A DNA stretch of 64,000 nucleotides from Streptomyces sp. Ncost-T10-10d (GTDB lineage: Bacteria > Actinomycetota > Actinomycetes > Streptomycetales > Streptomycetaceae). A program made the translations under genes and the position numbers. Location of the stretch: NCBI RefSeq assembly GCF_900091955.1, contig NZ_FMDF01000145.1, forward strand, positions 62,001-126,000. Direction: 5' to 3'. A model generated the notes under the pieces. The model saw only the letters and a list, made by a program, of their open reading frames with translations. It did not search any database and was not told where the DNA came from. Positions 18,097-27,538 of this stretch are shown here, in pieces. How positions within the stretch are numbered: the stretch's first letter is position 1; each line of letters opens with the position of its first letter.

Positions 18097-18100
<4 letters not shown>
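17045..18100 (-). CDS. LacI-family regulator, paralogue of MalR
   Basis: 351 residues from GTG 18100. The GTGA start overlaps the alpha-glucosidase stop by 4 bp, so the two are translationally coupled. The LacI helix-turn-helix is intact (LSDIAGQAAVSEATVSRVLNG) and the periplasmic-binding-like effector domain is complete. It is strikingly similar to MalR 5.5 kb away (shared SEATVSRVLNGKPGV, RSAGL.GL.TPEL.NPIFP, GLHAD.SAD, DDS.LIAFTDPPLTT), so the two arose by duplication and probably bind related operators. The N terminus is about 8 residues longer than in MalR. Inference: it fine-tunes the glucosidase and amylase part of the locus. A separate sugar effector is possible. Confidence 0.88.
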
Positions 18101-19773
<1,673 letters not shown>

Positions 19774-19800
19774 GTCGTCCCTGGGGTGTCTGGGTGGGGA

Positions 19801-19835
19801 GCGTCGCCGGGACCGGGTCGGGATTCCGGCGACGC
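19801..19835 (-). terminator. Hairpin between malG and aglA
   Basis: GCGTCGCCGG at 19801-19810 pairs perfectly with CCGGCGACGC at 19826-19835 around a 15-base loop. It lies 28 bp before the aglA start. It could attenuate read-through from malEFG, leaving aglA lower expressed or separately transcribed. Confidence 0.5.
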
Positions 19836-19876
19836 CGTGACTTGGTGCGTGCGGTTCGTACGGGGCGGGCCGCGTC

Positions 19877-20072
19877 AGAGGCTGTCGGGTGACCTCGGAC
19901 CGGAAAGCGGACGCGGTCTGGTGCGTGCGATTCCAAGGCGGAGGAGGGAGGCGACGCGAAGGGGGCCCCTCCCATGCCCTTGAGGCTATGGGGGAGTCGC
20001 CGACCGACGACAACGCGGGAAGCGTGCGTGCCAGGGCGTGGCCGCCCGGTCAGAGGTCACCCGACAGCCTCT
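19877..20072. mobile_element. 196-bp inverted-repeat (MITE-like) element at the malG stop
   Basis: AGAGGCTGTCGGGTGACCTC at 19877-19896 is repeated inverted at the other end (to 20072), and the ends match over 25 bp with one mismatch. The similarity continues inward more loosely. There is no coding content. The right end reaches one base into the malG TGA codon. The inner sequence shares AAGGCGGAG and GACAACGCGG with the element at 5771-5938 at corresponding places, suggesting a common family (inference). Confidence 0.7.
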
Positions 20073-21979
20073 CAGCCCTTGACGGCTCCGGCGGACATGC
20101 CGGTGACCAGATGGCGCTGGGCGAAGAGGAAGACCAGGGCCGCAGGTATCGCAATGAGCACGGACGCGGCGGTCATCGGCCCCCACTGGGCTCCGTACTG
20201 GTTGACGAAGAGCTGCAGTCCGCCCGCGAGGGTGAGGTTGTCCTCGCCGACCATGAAGGCGGAGGCGTACGCCACTTCGCCCCATGCGGTGATGAAGGAG
20301 TAGAACGCGGTGACGGCGAGGCCGGGCTTGGCGAGCGGCAGGATGAGCCGCCAGAACGTGCCGAACGGGGTGAGGCCGTCGACCTGCCCGGACTCGTCGA
20401 TCTCGCGCGGGATGGTGTCGAAGAAGCCCTTCATCATCCAGGCACAGAACGGCACCGAGATGGTCAGGTAGGTGATGACGAGGCCGGCGGGCTGATTCAG
20501 CAGCCCCAAGCCCGACATGATGTTGTAGATCGGCACGATGAGGACGGCGACCGGGAACATCTGGGTGATCAGCAGCGTCCACATCAGCCCGCGCTTGCCG
20601 GGGAAGCGGAAGCGGCTGACGGCATAGCCGGTGGAGGCGGAGACGATGACGCCGAGAAGCGTGGTGAGCCCCGCGATGAGCAGGGAGTTGCCGAACCAGG
20701 TGAGGAACTTCGTGTTCTGGATCAGGTTCGTATAGTTCTCGAATGTCGTCTCTTTGAAGAAGTCCGTGGTGGTCGCGTACGCGGCGGGCTTCAGCGAGGT
20801 GAGCAGGACCCACAGCACGGGGAAGACGGCGATCACGGACGCGACGATGAGTGTGAGGTGCAGCCCGACGGAGGCGATCGGCGAACGCTCGCCGCGCCGC
20901 CGGACCTTGCGCGCGGAGTGCCGTGCGGGGGTCGCCGGGACGGTGGTTGCGGGGGCGGTGGTCACCAGTCGTCTCCCCTGTGTGCGCAGGACTCGCCGGT
21001 AGACGGCGGCGAAGATCATCAGGAGTACGAGGATCAGCACGCCCCAGGTGGAGGACTGCGCGAAGTCGCGCGGGCTGATCTCGAAGGAGAACTTGTACGC
21101 CTGGGTGACCAGGATCTGGGTGGCTTCACCGGGTCCGCCGCGGGTCAGCAGGTAGATCACCGGGAACATGTTGAAGGTCCAGATGGTGGAGAGCAGGATC
21201 ACCGTGGTGGAGACCGGCCGCAGTCCGGGCAGTGTGATGTGGCGGAACCGCTGCCAGGCGGTGGCGCCGTCCATCTCCGCGGCCTCGTACTGCTCACTGG
21301 GGATCGACTGCAGTCCGCCGAGCAGCGCGACCATCATGAACGGCACACCGAGCCAGACGTTGACGGCGATGACGGAGAGCTTCGCCCAGGTGGGGTCGTT
21401 CAGCCACGGGACGGCGTCGATTCCGCCGCCGGAGAGGATCTTGTTGAGCAGCCCGCGGTCCTCGTTGTAGAGGAAGCGCCAGGCGAAGACGGAGACGAAA
21501 CCGGGGATGGCCCAGGGCAGGATGAGCGCCATCCGGTACGCGGAGCGTCCGGCGATCCTGCGGTTGAGGATGTTGGCGAGGGCCATGCCGAGGGAGAAGG
21601 TGATGGCCACACAGGAGACCGTCCACACCAGGGTCCACCCGAGCGTGCCGAGGAACTGATTGCCGGTGAGCGCCTCGGTGTAGTTGTCCAGGCCCACGAA
21701 CTTGTATGTGGCGGGCATGTGGTTGACACCGATGGACCGCTCGACGTTGCGCTCATTGGCATCGGTCATCGACAGGTAGATGCCGCGGACCAGCGGGTAG
21801 CCGATGATCACGCCGATCACGACGACGACCGGGGCGACCATGGTCCAGGCGTACCAGTGAGTCGACAGAGCCCGCCGGAGCCTGCTCGGCGGCGGGGGGT
21901 TGCCAGTACCGCGGCTGCGGCCGCGGGCGACGTCGTCGCCCGCGGCCTTCGCCACCGACTGGCTGGTGTGGACAGCCAT
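20072..21979 (-). CDS. malFG: Maltose/maltodextrin ABC permeases MalF and MalG in one open frame
   Basis: 635 residues from ATG 21979 (GGAAGG ribosome site upstream). Residues 1 to about 338 are MalF: six or more membrane helices and the EAA loop with EAAEMDGATAWQRF. From about 339 to 635 is MalG: six helices and an EAA loop around IDESGQVDG, ending GMSAGAVKG. In other bacteria these are two proteins. Here no stop separates them, but a good ribosome site and a GTG at 20965 remain at the junction. One base fewer in the AGGGGAGACG stretch would end MalF at a TGA overlapping that GTG. So this is either a real fusion, a recent indel with MalG still made from its own start, or a sequence error. 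An ATPase gene (MsiK type) is not in the window. Confidence 0.85.
   Translation of the reverse strand: MAVHTSQSVAKAAGDDVARGRSRGTGNPPPPSRLRRALSTHWYAWTMVAPVVVVIGVIIGYPLVRGIYLSMTDANERNVERSIGVNHMPATYKFVGLDNYTEALTGNQFLGTLGWTLVWTVSCVAITFSLGMALANILNRRIAGRSAYRMALILPWAIPGFVSVFAWRFLYNEDRGLLNKILSGGGIDAVPWLNDPTWAKLSVIAVNVWLGVPFMMVALLGGLQSIPSEQYEAAEMDGATAWQRFRHITLPGLRPVSTTVILLSTIWTFNMFPVIYLLTRGGPGEATQILVTQAYKFSFEISPRDFAQSSTWGVLILVLLMIFAAVYRRVLRTQGRRLVTTAPATTVPATPARHSARKVRRRGERSPIASVGLHLTLIVASVIAVFPVLWVLLTSLKPAAYATTTDFFKETTFENYTNLIQNTKFLTWFGNSLLIAGLTTLLGVIVSASTGYAVSRFRFPGKRGLMWTLLITQMFPVAVLIVPIYNIMSGLGLLNQPAGLVITYLTISVPFCAWMMKGFFDTIPREIDESGQVDGLTPFGTFWRLILPLAKPGLAVTAFYSFITAWGEVAYASAFMVGEDNLTLAGGLQLFVNQYGAQWGPMTAASVLIAIPAALVFLFAQRHLVTGMSAGAVKG
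20963..20978 (-). promoter_or_regulatory. malG: Internal malG ribosome site and GTG start
   Basis: On the minus strand GGGGAG (20973-20978) is followed after 7 bases by GTG (20963-20965), which opens MalG as VTTAPATTVPATP and yields 297 residues. The GTGA here also contains a TGA in another frame, the classical overlap of a malF stop with a malG start. This suggests MalG can still be translated on its own. Confidence 0.65.
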
Positions 21980-21998
21980 CAGTCGGCCTGCCTTCCTG

Positions 21999-23273
21999 TT
22001 ACTTCCAGCCCTTGAGGAGCTTGCGGTAGGAGTCGCCGGTGGTCTTGACGGCCTTCTCCGGCGTGGTCTGGCCGGTCAGGACCTTGGTGTACTCGGTGAC
22101 GAGCGGCGCGAAGAGGCTGCCGGTCTCCGGGATCCAGGGGCGCTCGACGGCGGTCTCGACAACGGGCTTGAAGAAGCCGACGATCTCGTTGTCGACGACG
22201 TCCTGCTTGGCGTAGGCGGAGGTACGGGTCGGCAGGAGGCTCAGCTCCTTGGTGACCTTGGCCTGGGTGTCGGCGGACGTCATGTAGTCGACGAACGCGT
22301 AGGAGGCGTCGAGGTTCTTCGAGCCCGCGTACACGGCCAGGTTGTGACCGCCCTGCGGGGCGCCCTGCGCGGCGGAGCCGGCCGGGACCGGGGCGATACC
22401 CAGGTTGGCCTTGTCCTTGAACTCCTTGCCGGCGTAGGTGTCGGCGACGGCCCACGGGCCGTTGATCATCATGGCGACCTTGCCGTCCTTGAAGGACGCC
22501 TGCATGTTCTCCCAGCCGTCCGTGGCATCGGTCTTGGCCGCACCGGAGTCGACGAGGTCCTTGACGACCTTCATCGCCTTGACGCCCTCGGGGTTGTCGA
22601 TGGTGACGGACTTGGTGGAGGCGTCGACCATGTCGCCGCCCTCGCCGTACAGGAAGGAGAGGAACCAGTACGCGTCGTCGCCGCGCAGGTACATGCCGGT
22701 CTTGCCGGTCTTGTCCTTGATCTTCTTGGAGACGGTCTTCAGCTCGTCGATGGTCTTGGGGACCTCGACGCCGGCCTCCTTGAAGATCTTCTTGTTGTAG
22801 AAGATACCCATGGAGTCGATGACCTGCGGCACCGCGTACGTCTTGTCCTTGTACTTGGTGGACGCGGCGGCCTGCTTCAGGAAGTCGTCCGGCTTCTGCA
22901 GCGCGGCGGTGCCGTCGAGCGGGGCGAGGTAGCCGAGGTCCGCGAACTCGGGGGTCCAGGCGACCTCGGAGCGGATGACGTCGGGGGCGTCGGAGCCGGA
23001 CTGGGCCGCGTTCTTGAACTTGTTCTGCGCATCGCCGAAGGGCACGTTGACGTACTTGATGTGGACCTTCGGGTGCTGCTTGGTGAAGTCCTCAGCGATC
23101 TTCTTGAAGACCTTGTCCTCGCTGCCCGCGGTGGAGGTGTCCCACCACGTCACCGTGCCGGAGAGCTCGCCCGAGCTCTTGCTCGTGCCGTCGGACTTGC
23201 TGTCGCTGCCGCAGGCGGTCGCCGCGAGCGCCAGGGCCGCGACCAGGGCGGTGGCCGTTATGCCACGTCGCAT
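21999..23273 (-). CDS. malE: Maltose/maltodextrin-binding lipoprotein
   Basis: 424 residues, ATG 23273. The N terminus has a lipoprotein signal with lipobox LAATAC, so it is anchored outside the membrane by the cysteine near residue 21, followed by a Ser/Gly/Lys linker. The body is a family 1 extracellular solute-binding protein (TVTWWDTSTAGSED, MMINGPWAVADTYAG, YAFVDYMTSADTQAKV). It captures maltodextrins released by the secreted amylases and hands them to the MalF/MalG permeases encoded 19 bp downstream. It is first in the operon. The 357-bp region upstream is shared with divergent malR. Confidence 0.93.
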   Translation of the reverse strand: MRRGITATALVAALALAATACGSDSKSDGTSKSSGELSGTVTWWDTSTAGSEDKVFKKIAEDFTKQHPKVHIKYVNVPFGDAQNKFKNAAQSGSDAPDVIRSEVAWTPEFADLGYLAPLDGTAALQKPDDFLKQAAASTKYKDKTYAVPQVIDSMGIFYNKKIFKEAGVEVPKTIDELKTVSKKIKDKTGKTGMYLRGDDAYWFLSFLYGEGGDMVDASTKSVTIDNPEGVKAMKVVKDLVDSGAAKTDATDGWENMQASFKDGKVAMMINGPWAVADTYAGKEFKDKANLGIAPVPAGSAAQGAPQGGHNLAVYAGSKNLDASYAFVDYMTSADTQAKVTKELSLLPTRTSAYAKQDVVDNEIVGFFKPVVETAVERPWIPETGSLFAPLVTEYTKVLTGQTTPEKAVKTTGDSYRKLLKGWK

Positions 23274-23630
23274 CTGAACTCCTTCAACTGCCGTACCGCT
23301 CCGTCGCGGCGCCGGGTCGACGTGAACGTAACAAGGATGAAAGAACGCGGAAAGAGTTTGCGGAAGATTTCTGCAAGCGCCGCCGATCGTTACATTCGCG
23401 TGTCCTCACGGTTGCCGTCAAGCCTCTTGACGCGGGCCATCAATCCCTGGCAGAGGCAGGCCACAGCCCACGCTCCCGTAGTGCGATGATCTGACTGCCC
23501 TCTGCAATCCGGGCTCGCAAGACCTTGCAAGATGTTGCCGCGATCCCACCCCGGACCACCCCACAGGTACGGTCGCCCGATTCCTGCGGATGGTGGGCAA
23601 TCCGACATACGCCCGGTACAGTCCACTTCC
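23274..23630. promoter_or_regulatory. malE-malR divergent promoter region with operator-like TTGCAA elements
   Basis: This gap contains no gene. On the malE side lie TTTGCGGAAG and CTGCAAGCG (near 23357-23379). On the malR side lie CGCAAGACC and CTTGCAAGATGTTGC (23515-23538). These match the CTTGCA/TGCAAG elements found before the amylase gene, and CTTGCAAG (23524-23531) is itself palindromic. They are good candidates for binding by MalR and its paralogue, giving autoregulation and control of malEFG. Confidence 0.65.
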
Positions 23631-24698
23631 ATGACCGCACGGCTTGCCGATATCGCAACTCAGGCGGGGGTCAGCGAAGCGACGGTCAGCCGTGTACTGA
23701 ACGGCAAGCCCGGTGTTGCAGCGGCCACCCGTGAATCCGTCCTCGCCGCGCTCGACGTTCTCGGCTACGAACGGCCCGTACGGCTGCGCAGACGCAGCGC
23801 GGGACTGGTCGGGCTGATCACGCCCGAGCTGGAGAACCCCATCTTCCCGGCGCTGGCCCAGGTCATCGGCCAGGCTCTGACCAGGCAGGGCTACACCCCG
23901 GTGCTGGCGACCCAGACCCCCGGCGGTTCCACCGAGGACGAGCTGACCGAGATGCTGGTCGACCGTGGCGTCTCGGGCATCATCTTCGTCTCCGGGCTGC
24001 ACGCCGACACCTCGGCCGATATGCAGCGCTACGAGCAACTGCGCGCCCAGGGCGTCCCGTTCGTCCTGGTCAACGGCTTCTCGCCCAAGGTCCAGGCACC
24101 GTTCATCTCGCCGGACGACCGGGCCGCGATGCGGCTCGCGGTGACCCACCTCGTGTCGCTGGGCCATCAGCGCATCGGACTGGCGGTCGGGCCCAAGCGG
24201 TTCGTGCCGGTCCTGCGCAAGATCGAGGGCTTCCGTTCCACCGTGCAGGAGCAGTTGAACCTCGCCCCGGACGAGGTGGAGGAGCTGATCCAGCACTCGC
24301 TGTTCACCCTGGAGGGCGGGCAGGCCGCCGCGTCGGCGCTGATGGAACGGGGCTGCACGGCGGTGGTGTGTGCGAGCGACATGATGGCGCTCGGCGCGAT
24401 CAGGGCCGCCCGCCGGCTGTCGATGGAGGTGCCGCGCGATCTGTCGGTGGTCGGTTACGACGACTCGCCGCTCATAGCGTTCACCGATCCGCCGTTGACC
24501 ACGATCCGTCAGCCGGTCACGGCCATGGGCCAGGCCGCCGTGCGCACCCTCCTGGAGGAGATCGGCGGCACACCCGCTCCGCACAGCGAGTTCGTCTTCA
24601 TGCCCGAACTGGTCGTTCGTGGTTCAACGGCCGCGGGTCCCGGGCCCGCTCCGGCCTCCGCCGTCGGAGCCGTTCCGGGATCACACGCCCGCTCTTAG
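23631..24698 (+). CDS. malR: LacI-family maltose regulator MalR
   Basis: 355 residues from ATG 23631 (MTARLADIATQAGVSEATVSRVLNG). The helix-turn-helix starts at residue 4. The effector domain is complete, with GLITPELENPIFPALAQ and SVVGYDDSPLIAFTDPPLTT. It is divergent from malE, the arrangement known for Streptomyces MalR/Reg1, which represses malEFG and amylase genes until maltose or maltotriose is present. The second LacI protein at 17045-18100 is very similar. The last 25 residues are a loose Gly/Pro/Ala tail not seen in the paralogue. Confidence 0.92.
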   Translation: MTARLADIATQAGVSEATVSRVLNGKPGVAAATRESVLAALDVLGYERPVRLRRRSAGLVGLITPELENPIFPALAQVIGQALTRQGYTPVLATQTPGGSTEDELTEMLVDRGVSGIIFVSGLHADTSADMQRYEQLRAQGVPFVLVNGFSPKVQAPFISPDDRAAMRLAVTHLVSLGHQRIGLAVGPKRFVPVLRKIEGFRSTVQEQLNLAPDEVEELIQHSLFTLEGGQAAASALMERGCTAVVCASDMMALGAIRAARRLSMEVPRDLSVVGYDDSPLIAFTDPPLTTIRQPVTAMGQAAVRTLLEEIGGTPAPHSEFVFMPELVVRGSTAAGPGPAPASAVGAVPGSHARS

Positions 24699-24805
24699 GA
24701 GCGTACTGAAGATCTTGGCGCGCATTACCAGCAGTCAGATGTGCAGCCCCGAACCGATCGGAGGATGATCGGGCGGGGGCAACATTTCTGGCAGACTCTG
24801 TGCCT

Positions 24806-25780
24806 ATGGGTGAATTGAGCGTGACTGCACAGGAAGGCCGGCCGGAGGCCACCCCGTCACCCATCGTGGACGAGGCGGCCCCCACGGCGAACGCTCGGCA
24901 GAACGCCGGGGGGCAGGGCGGCGGCCCGGCGAGACTGCGTTCCCTGCGATCCCCTCGTCGGCCGCGCATCTGGTTCGAAATCCTGTTGGTTGCAGCCAGT
25001 TACTGGGTGTACTCGCTGGTGCGCAACGCCGTCCCCGAGCAGAAGGCCGAAGCCCTCCACAATGCCGACTGGATCTGGTCGGTCGAGACCTACCTGGGCA
25101 TCGCCGTGGAGCAGACGGTCAACCATGCGGTGAATTCAGTGACATGGCTGATCGTGTCGATGAACTACTACTACGCGACACTGCACTTCATCGTCACCGT
25201 CTGTGTGCTGGTGTGGCTGTTCCACCGTCACCCCGGCCGTTACGCGGCGGCCCGTCTGGCCCTGTTCGCGACTACGGCCGTGGCACTGCTCGGCTACTAC
25301 TTGTATCCACTGGCGCCGCCCCGCCTGATGAACGGCGGCCACTTCATCGACACCGTCCTGGTCCATCAGACCTGGGGGTCGATGGCCTCGGGCAACTTCA
25401 AGAACATGTCGAACCAGTACGCGGCGATGCCCTCGATGCACATCGGCTGGTCTCTCTGGTGCGGCCTGACCATCTTCGCGTTGGCCTCCGCCCCCTGGGC
25501 GCGCATCCTGGGCCTGCTCTACCCGGCAGTCACCCTGCTGGTGATCGTGGCGACAGCCAACCACTTCTGGCTGGACGCGCTGGGTGGCATGACGTGTCTG
25601 GCCTTCGGTTACGCGATCTCGTACGCCTGGTACGACTCGCTGCCGCACCACCTCCCGAAGCAGGTTCCGCTGCCGTGGGAGAGGCCGCGGCCGGCCGGCC
25701 TGTCCGCGGGCACGCCGATCCGGACACAGCGCCCGGCGACGGAGACGGCAGCACGCGATTCAAGCCCGTCCGGCGCTTGA
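24806..25780 (+). CDS. PAP2-superfamily integral membrane protein
   Basis: 324 residues from ATG 24806 (GTG 24800 would add two). After a charged 50-residue cytoplasmic tail there are about six membrane helices. The phosphatase signature is present in three parts: YPLAPPRL, NQYAAMPSMHIGWS (catalytic His) and ATANHFWLDALGG (second His/Asp). It fits the PAP2_3 group, related to inositolphosphorylceramide synthases and lipid phosphate phosphatases acting on the outer side of the membrane. The real lipid is unknown. The stop codon and the last residues SSPSGA lie inside a short intergenic repeat seen elsewhere in the window. Confidence 0.88.
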   Translation: MGELSVTAQEGRPEATPSPIVDEAAPTANARQNAGGQGGGPARLRSLRSPRRPRIWFEILLVAASYWVYSLVRNAVPEQKAEALHNADWIWSVETYLGIAVEQTVNHAVNSVTWLIVSMNYYYATLHFIVTVCVLVWLFHRHPGRYAAARLALFATTAVALLGYYLYPLAPPRLMNGGHFIDTVLVHQTWGSMASGNFKNMSNQYAAMPSMHIGWSLWCGLTIFALASAPWARILGLLYPAVTLLVIVATANHFWLDALGGMTCLAFGYAISYAWYDSLPHHLPKQVPLPWERPRPAGLSAGTPIRTQRPATETAARDSSPSGA

Positions 25781-25821
25781 CGCTTCGAGGACATCTTTCA
25801 GCCCGTCCGGCGTTCGAGGAC
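25761..25821 (+). repeat. Short intergenic repeat AGCCCGTCCGGCGCTTGA (two copies)
   Basis: CAAGCCCGTCCGGCGCTTGA at 25761-25780 and a close copy at 25799-25821. The first copy supplies the TGA stop of the PAP2 gene. Further copies lie at 29776-29876. The motif is common between Streptomyces genes as I recall. Confidence 0.7.
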
Positions 25822-25928
25822 CGGGGGCCGGGGCGGAGCAGCCGCATATCGGCGCTGCCGGGAAGGGACGGGGGTGGGGCACCGGCCCGCCGCGGGCGCC
25901 CGCCCTCTCCACGCCGCCCCGCCCCACC

Positions 25929-27527
25929 TCACCCCCTGTGCACCACACGCCCCCCGCACACCGTGACCCTCACCGGTGCCTCCCCCACCTCGTCCGCCGG
26001 GGCAAGCACCGGGTCCACCCCGAGCGCCGTCAGATCGGCCCGGTATCCCACGGCGATCCGCCCCGCGACCCCCTGCTCCCCGGCAGCGACCGCCGCGTGC
26101 GAGGTGCATCCCTCCAGGGCCATCAGCCCCGTCAGCGCCTGCTCAGCGGTGACCGGCTCGGTGTCGTACGCCCCGGGCAGCCGCCGCAGCCGGGCCGTGG
26201 CCAGCACCTGCCGTACGTCGTAGTGGGCGATCGGCCAGTCCGAGCCCAGCGCCAGATACGCCCCGGCATCGCGCAGGTCCCGGCAGCGCCAGGCCCGGCC
26301 GGCCCGCTCGTCGCCGAGCCGTTTCGACCACTCGTCGGTGTGGTCGGCACGGGTGTACGCGGTGTGCGTGGGCTGCATCGAGGCGATCACCCCGAGCGAG
26401 GCGAACCGGGCGGCCAGGACCCGCGGCACGGTCTCGATGTGCTCGATGCGGTGGCGCAGCCGACCGCTCTCCCCCAGCGCCTCCACCGTGTCCAGCACAT
26501 GCCGCACGGCCGCGTCCCCGATGGCGTGCGTGGCGGTCCCCACCCCGGCGCGGTGCAGATGGTGAACAGCAGCGGTGTACGCCTCCGGGTCCGGCCAGAA
26601 CGCCTCCGTGCCCTCCCCGTGGCAGTCGGCGTGTTCCAGCCACGCGGTGCCGCCCTCGACGGTGCCGTCCATGAAGAACTTCACGCCGCCGACCCGCCAG
26701 AGCCGGCCCGCCTTGCTCTGCACGCGTACCAGCTCGTCCAGGGCCTCCTTGTCGGCGCCCGGCATGCACCAGGGCGCCAGCCGGAGCCGTACCGGCAGAT
26801 CCGTCTCCTCCTCCACCGCGGCCAGCAGCTCGGGCACGGAACCGTCGCCGAGGTCCATCACATGAGCCCCGGTCAGACCGGTGGCGGCCATGCCGGAGAG
26901 GAGTTCCACGAGGCGGGTGCGGCGCTCGGCGTACGAGGGCCTGGGCAGCAGTCCGGCGACCAGATCCATCGCGGCGTGCTCGATCAGATGGCCGGTGGCA
27001 CGCCCGTCGGGGTCGCAGACGACGGTGGAGCGCTGGGCGAAGGTGCGGGGGCCTGTGATCCCGGCTCGTTCCAGGGCCGCGCCGCTGACCAGGGCGGAGT
27101 GCCCGTCGTAGAGCCGGATGAAGGCGGGTGCGCCACCGATGGCGTCCTCGATGAGGGCCCGGTCGACGGGCCGGCCGCCGAAGGCGTTGTGGTCCAGGCC
27201 CCAGGCGATGACCCAGCCCTCGGTCCGTTCGGCCCCGGCGAGTGCGGCCCGCAGTCGGCCGAGGTCGCGGACAGCGGTGAGGTCCGTGCCGGTGGCCATC
27301 TCCAGGCCCCAGACGGGGTGACTGTGCGCATCGACCAGGCCGGGCGTGAGGGTGGCCCCGGCCAGATCGACTCTCTCCGTGCCGGTCCCGTGCCACTCGC
27401 GCAGTTCGGCCTCGTCGCCGACGGCGGTGATCACCCCATCCTTGACCGCCACGGCGGTGGCTTCGGGCCGGGCCGGGTCGAGGGTGCGGACACGGGCTCC
27501 GGTGAGGAGGAGATCGGCTGCGGGCAC
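25929..27527 (-). CDS. Amidohydrolase family protein (YtcJ-like)
   Basis: 532 residues from GTG 27527, behind an AAGGAG ribosome site at 27535-27540. It has the N-terminal beta-sandwich strand GARVRTLDP, the metal motif VDAHSHPVWG, a mid-domain HAIGDAAVRH, the HRIEH region and a late Asp in LGSDWPIAHYD. This is the metal-dependent amidohydrolase/YtcJ pattern (PF07969). The substrate is unknown, probably an N-acyl or cyclic amide. It starts 11 bp after an APC permease stop, so the pair is likely import plus hydrolysis of one compound under the divergent TetR regulator. Confidence 0.9.
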   Translation of the reverse strand: MPAADLLLTGARVRTLDPARPEATAVAVKDGVITAVGDEAELREWHGTGTERVDLAGATLTPGLVDAHSHPVWGLEMATGTDLTAVRDLGRLRAALAGAERTEGWVIAWGLDHNAFGGRPVDRALIEDAIGGAPAFIRLYDGHSALVSGAALERAGITGPRTFAQRSTVVCDPDGRATGHLIEHAAMDLVAGLLPRPSYAERRTRLVELLSGMAATGLTGAHVMDLGDGSVPELLAAVEEETDLPVRLRLAPWCMPGADKEALDELVRVQSKAGRLWRVGGVKFFMDGTVEGGTAWLEHADCHGEGTEAFWPDPEAYTAAVHHLHRAGVGTATHAIGDAAVRHVLDTVEALGESGRLRHRIEHIETVPRVLAARFASLGVIASMQPTHTAYTRADHTDEWSKRLGDERAGRAWRCRDLRDAGAYLALGSDWPIAHYDVRQVLATARLRRLPGAYDTEPVTAEQALTGLMALEGCTSHAAVAAGEQGVAGRIAVGYRADLTALGVDPVLAPADEVGEAPVRVTVCGGRVVHRG

Positions 27528-27538
27528 GGTGGGACTCC

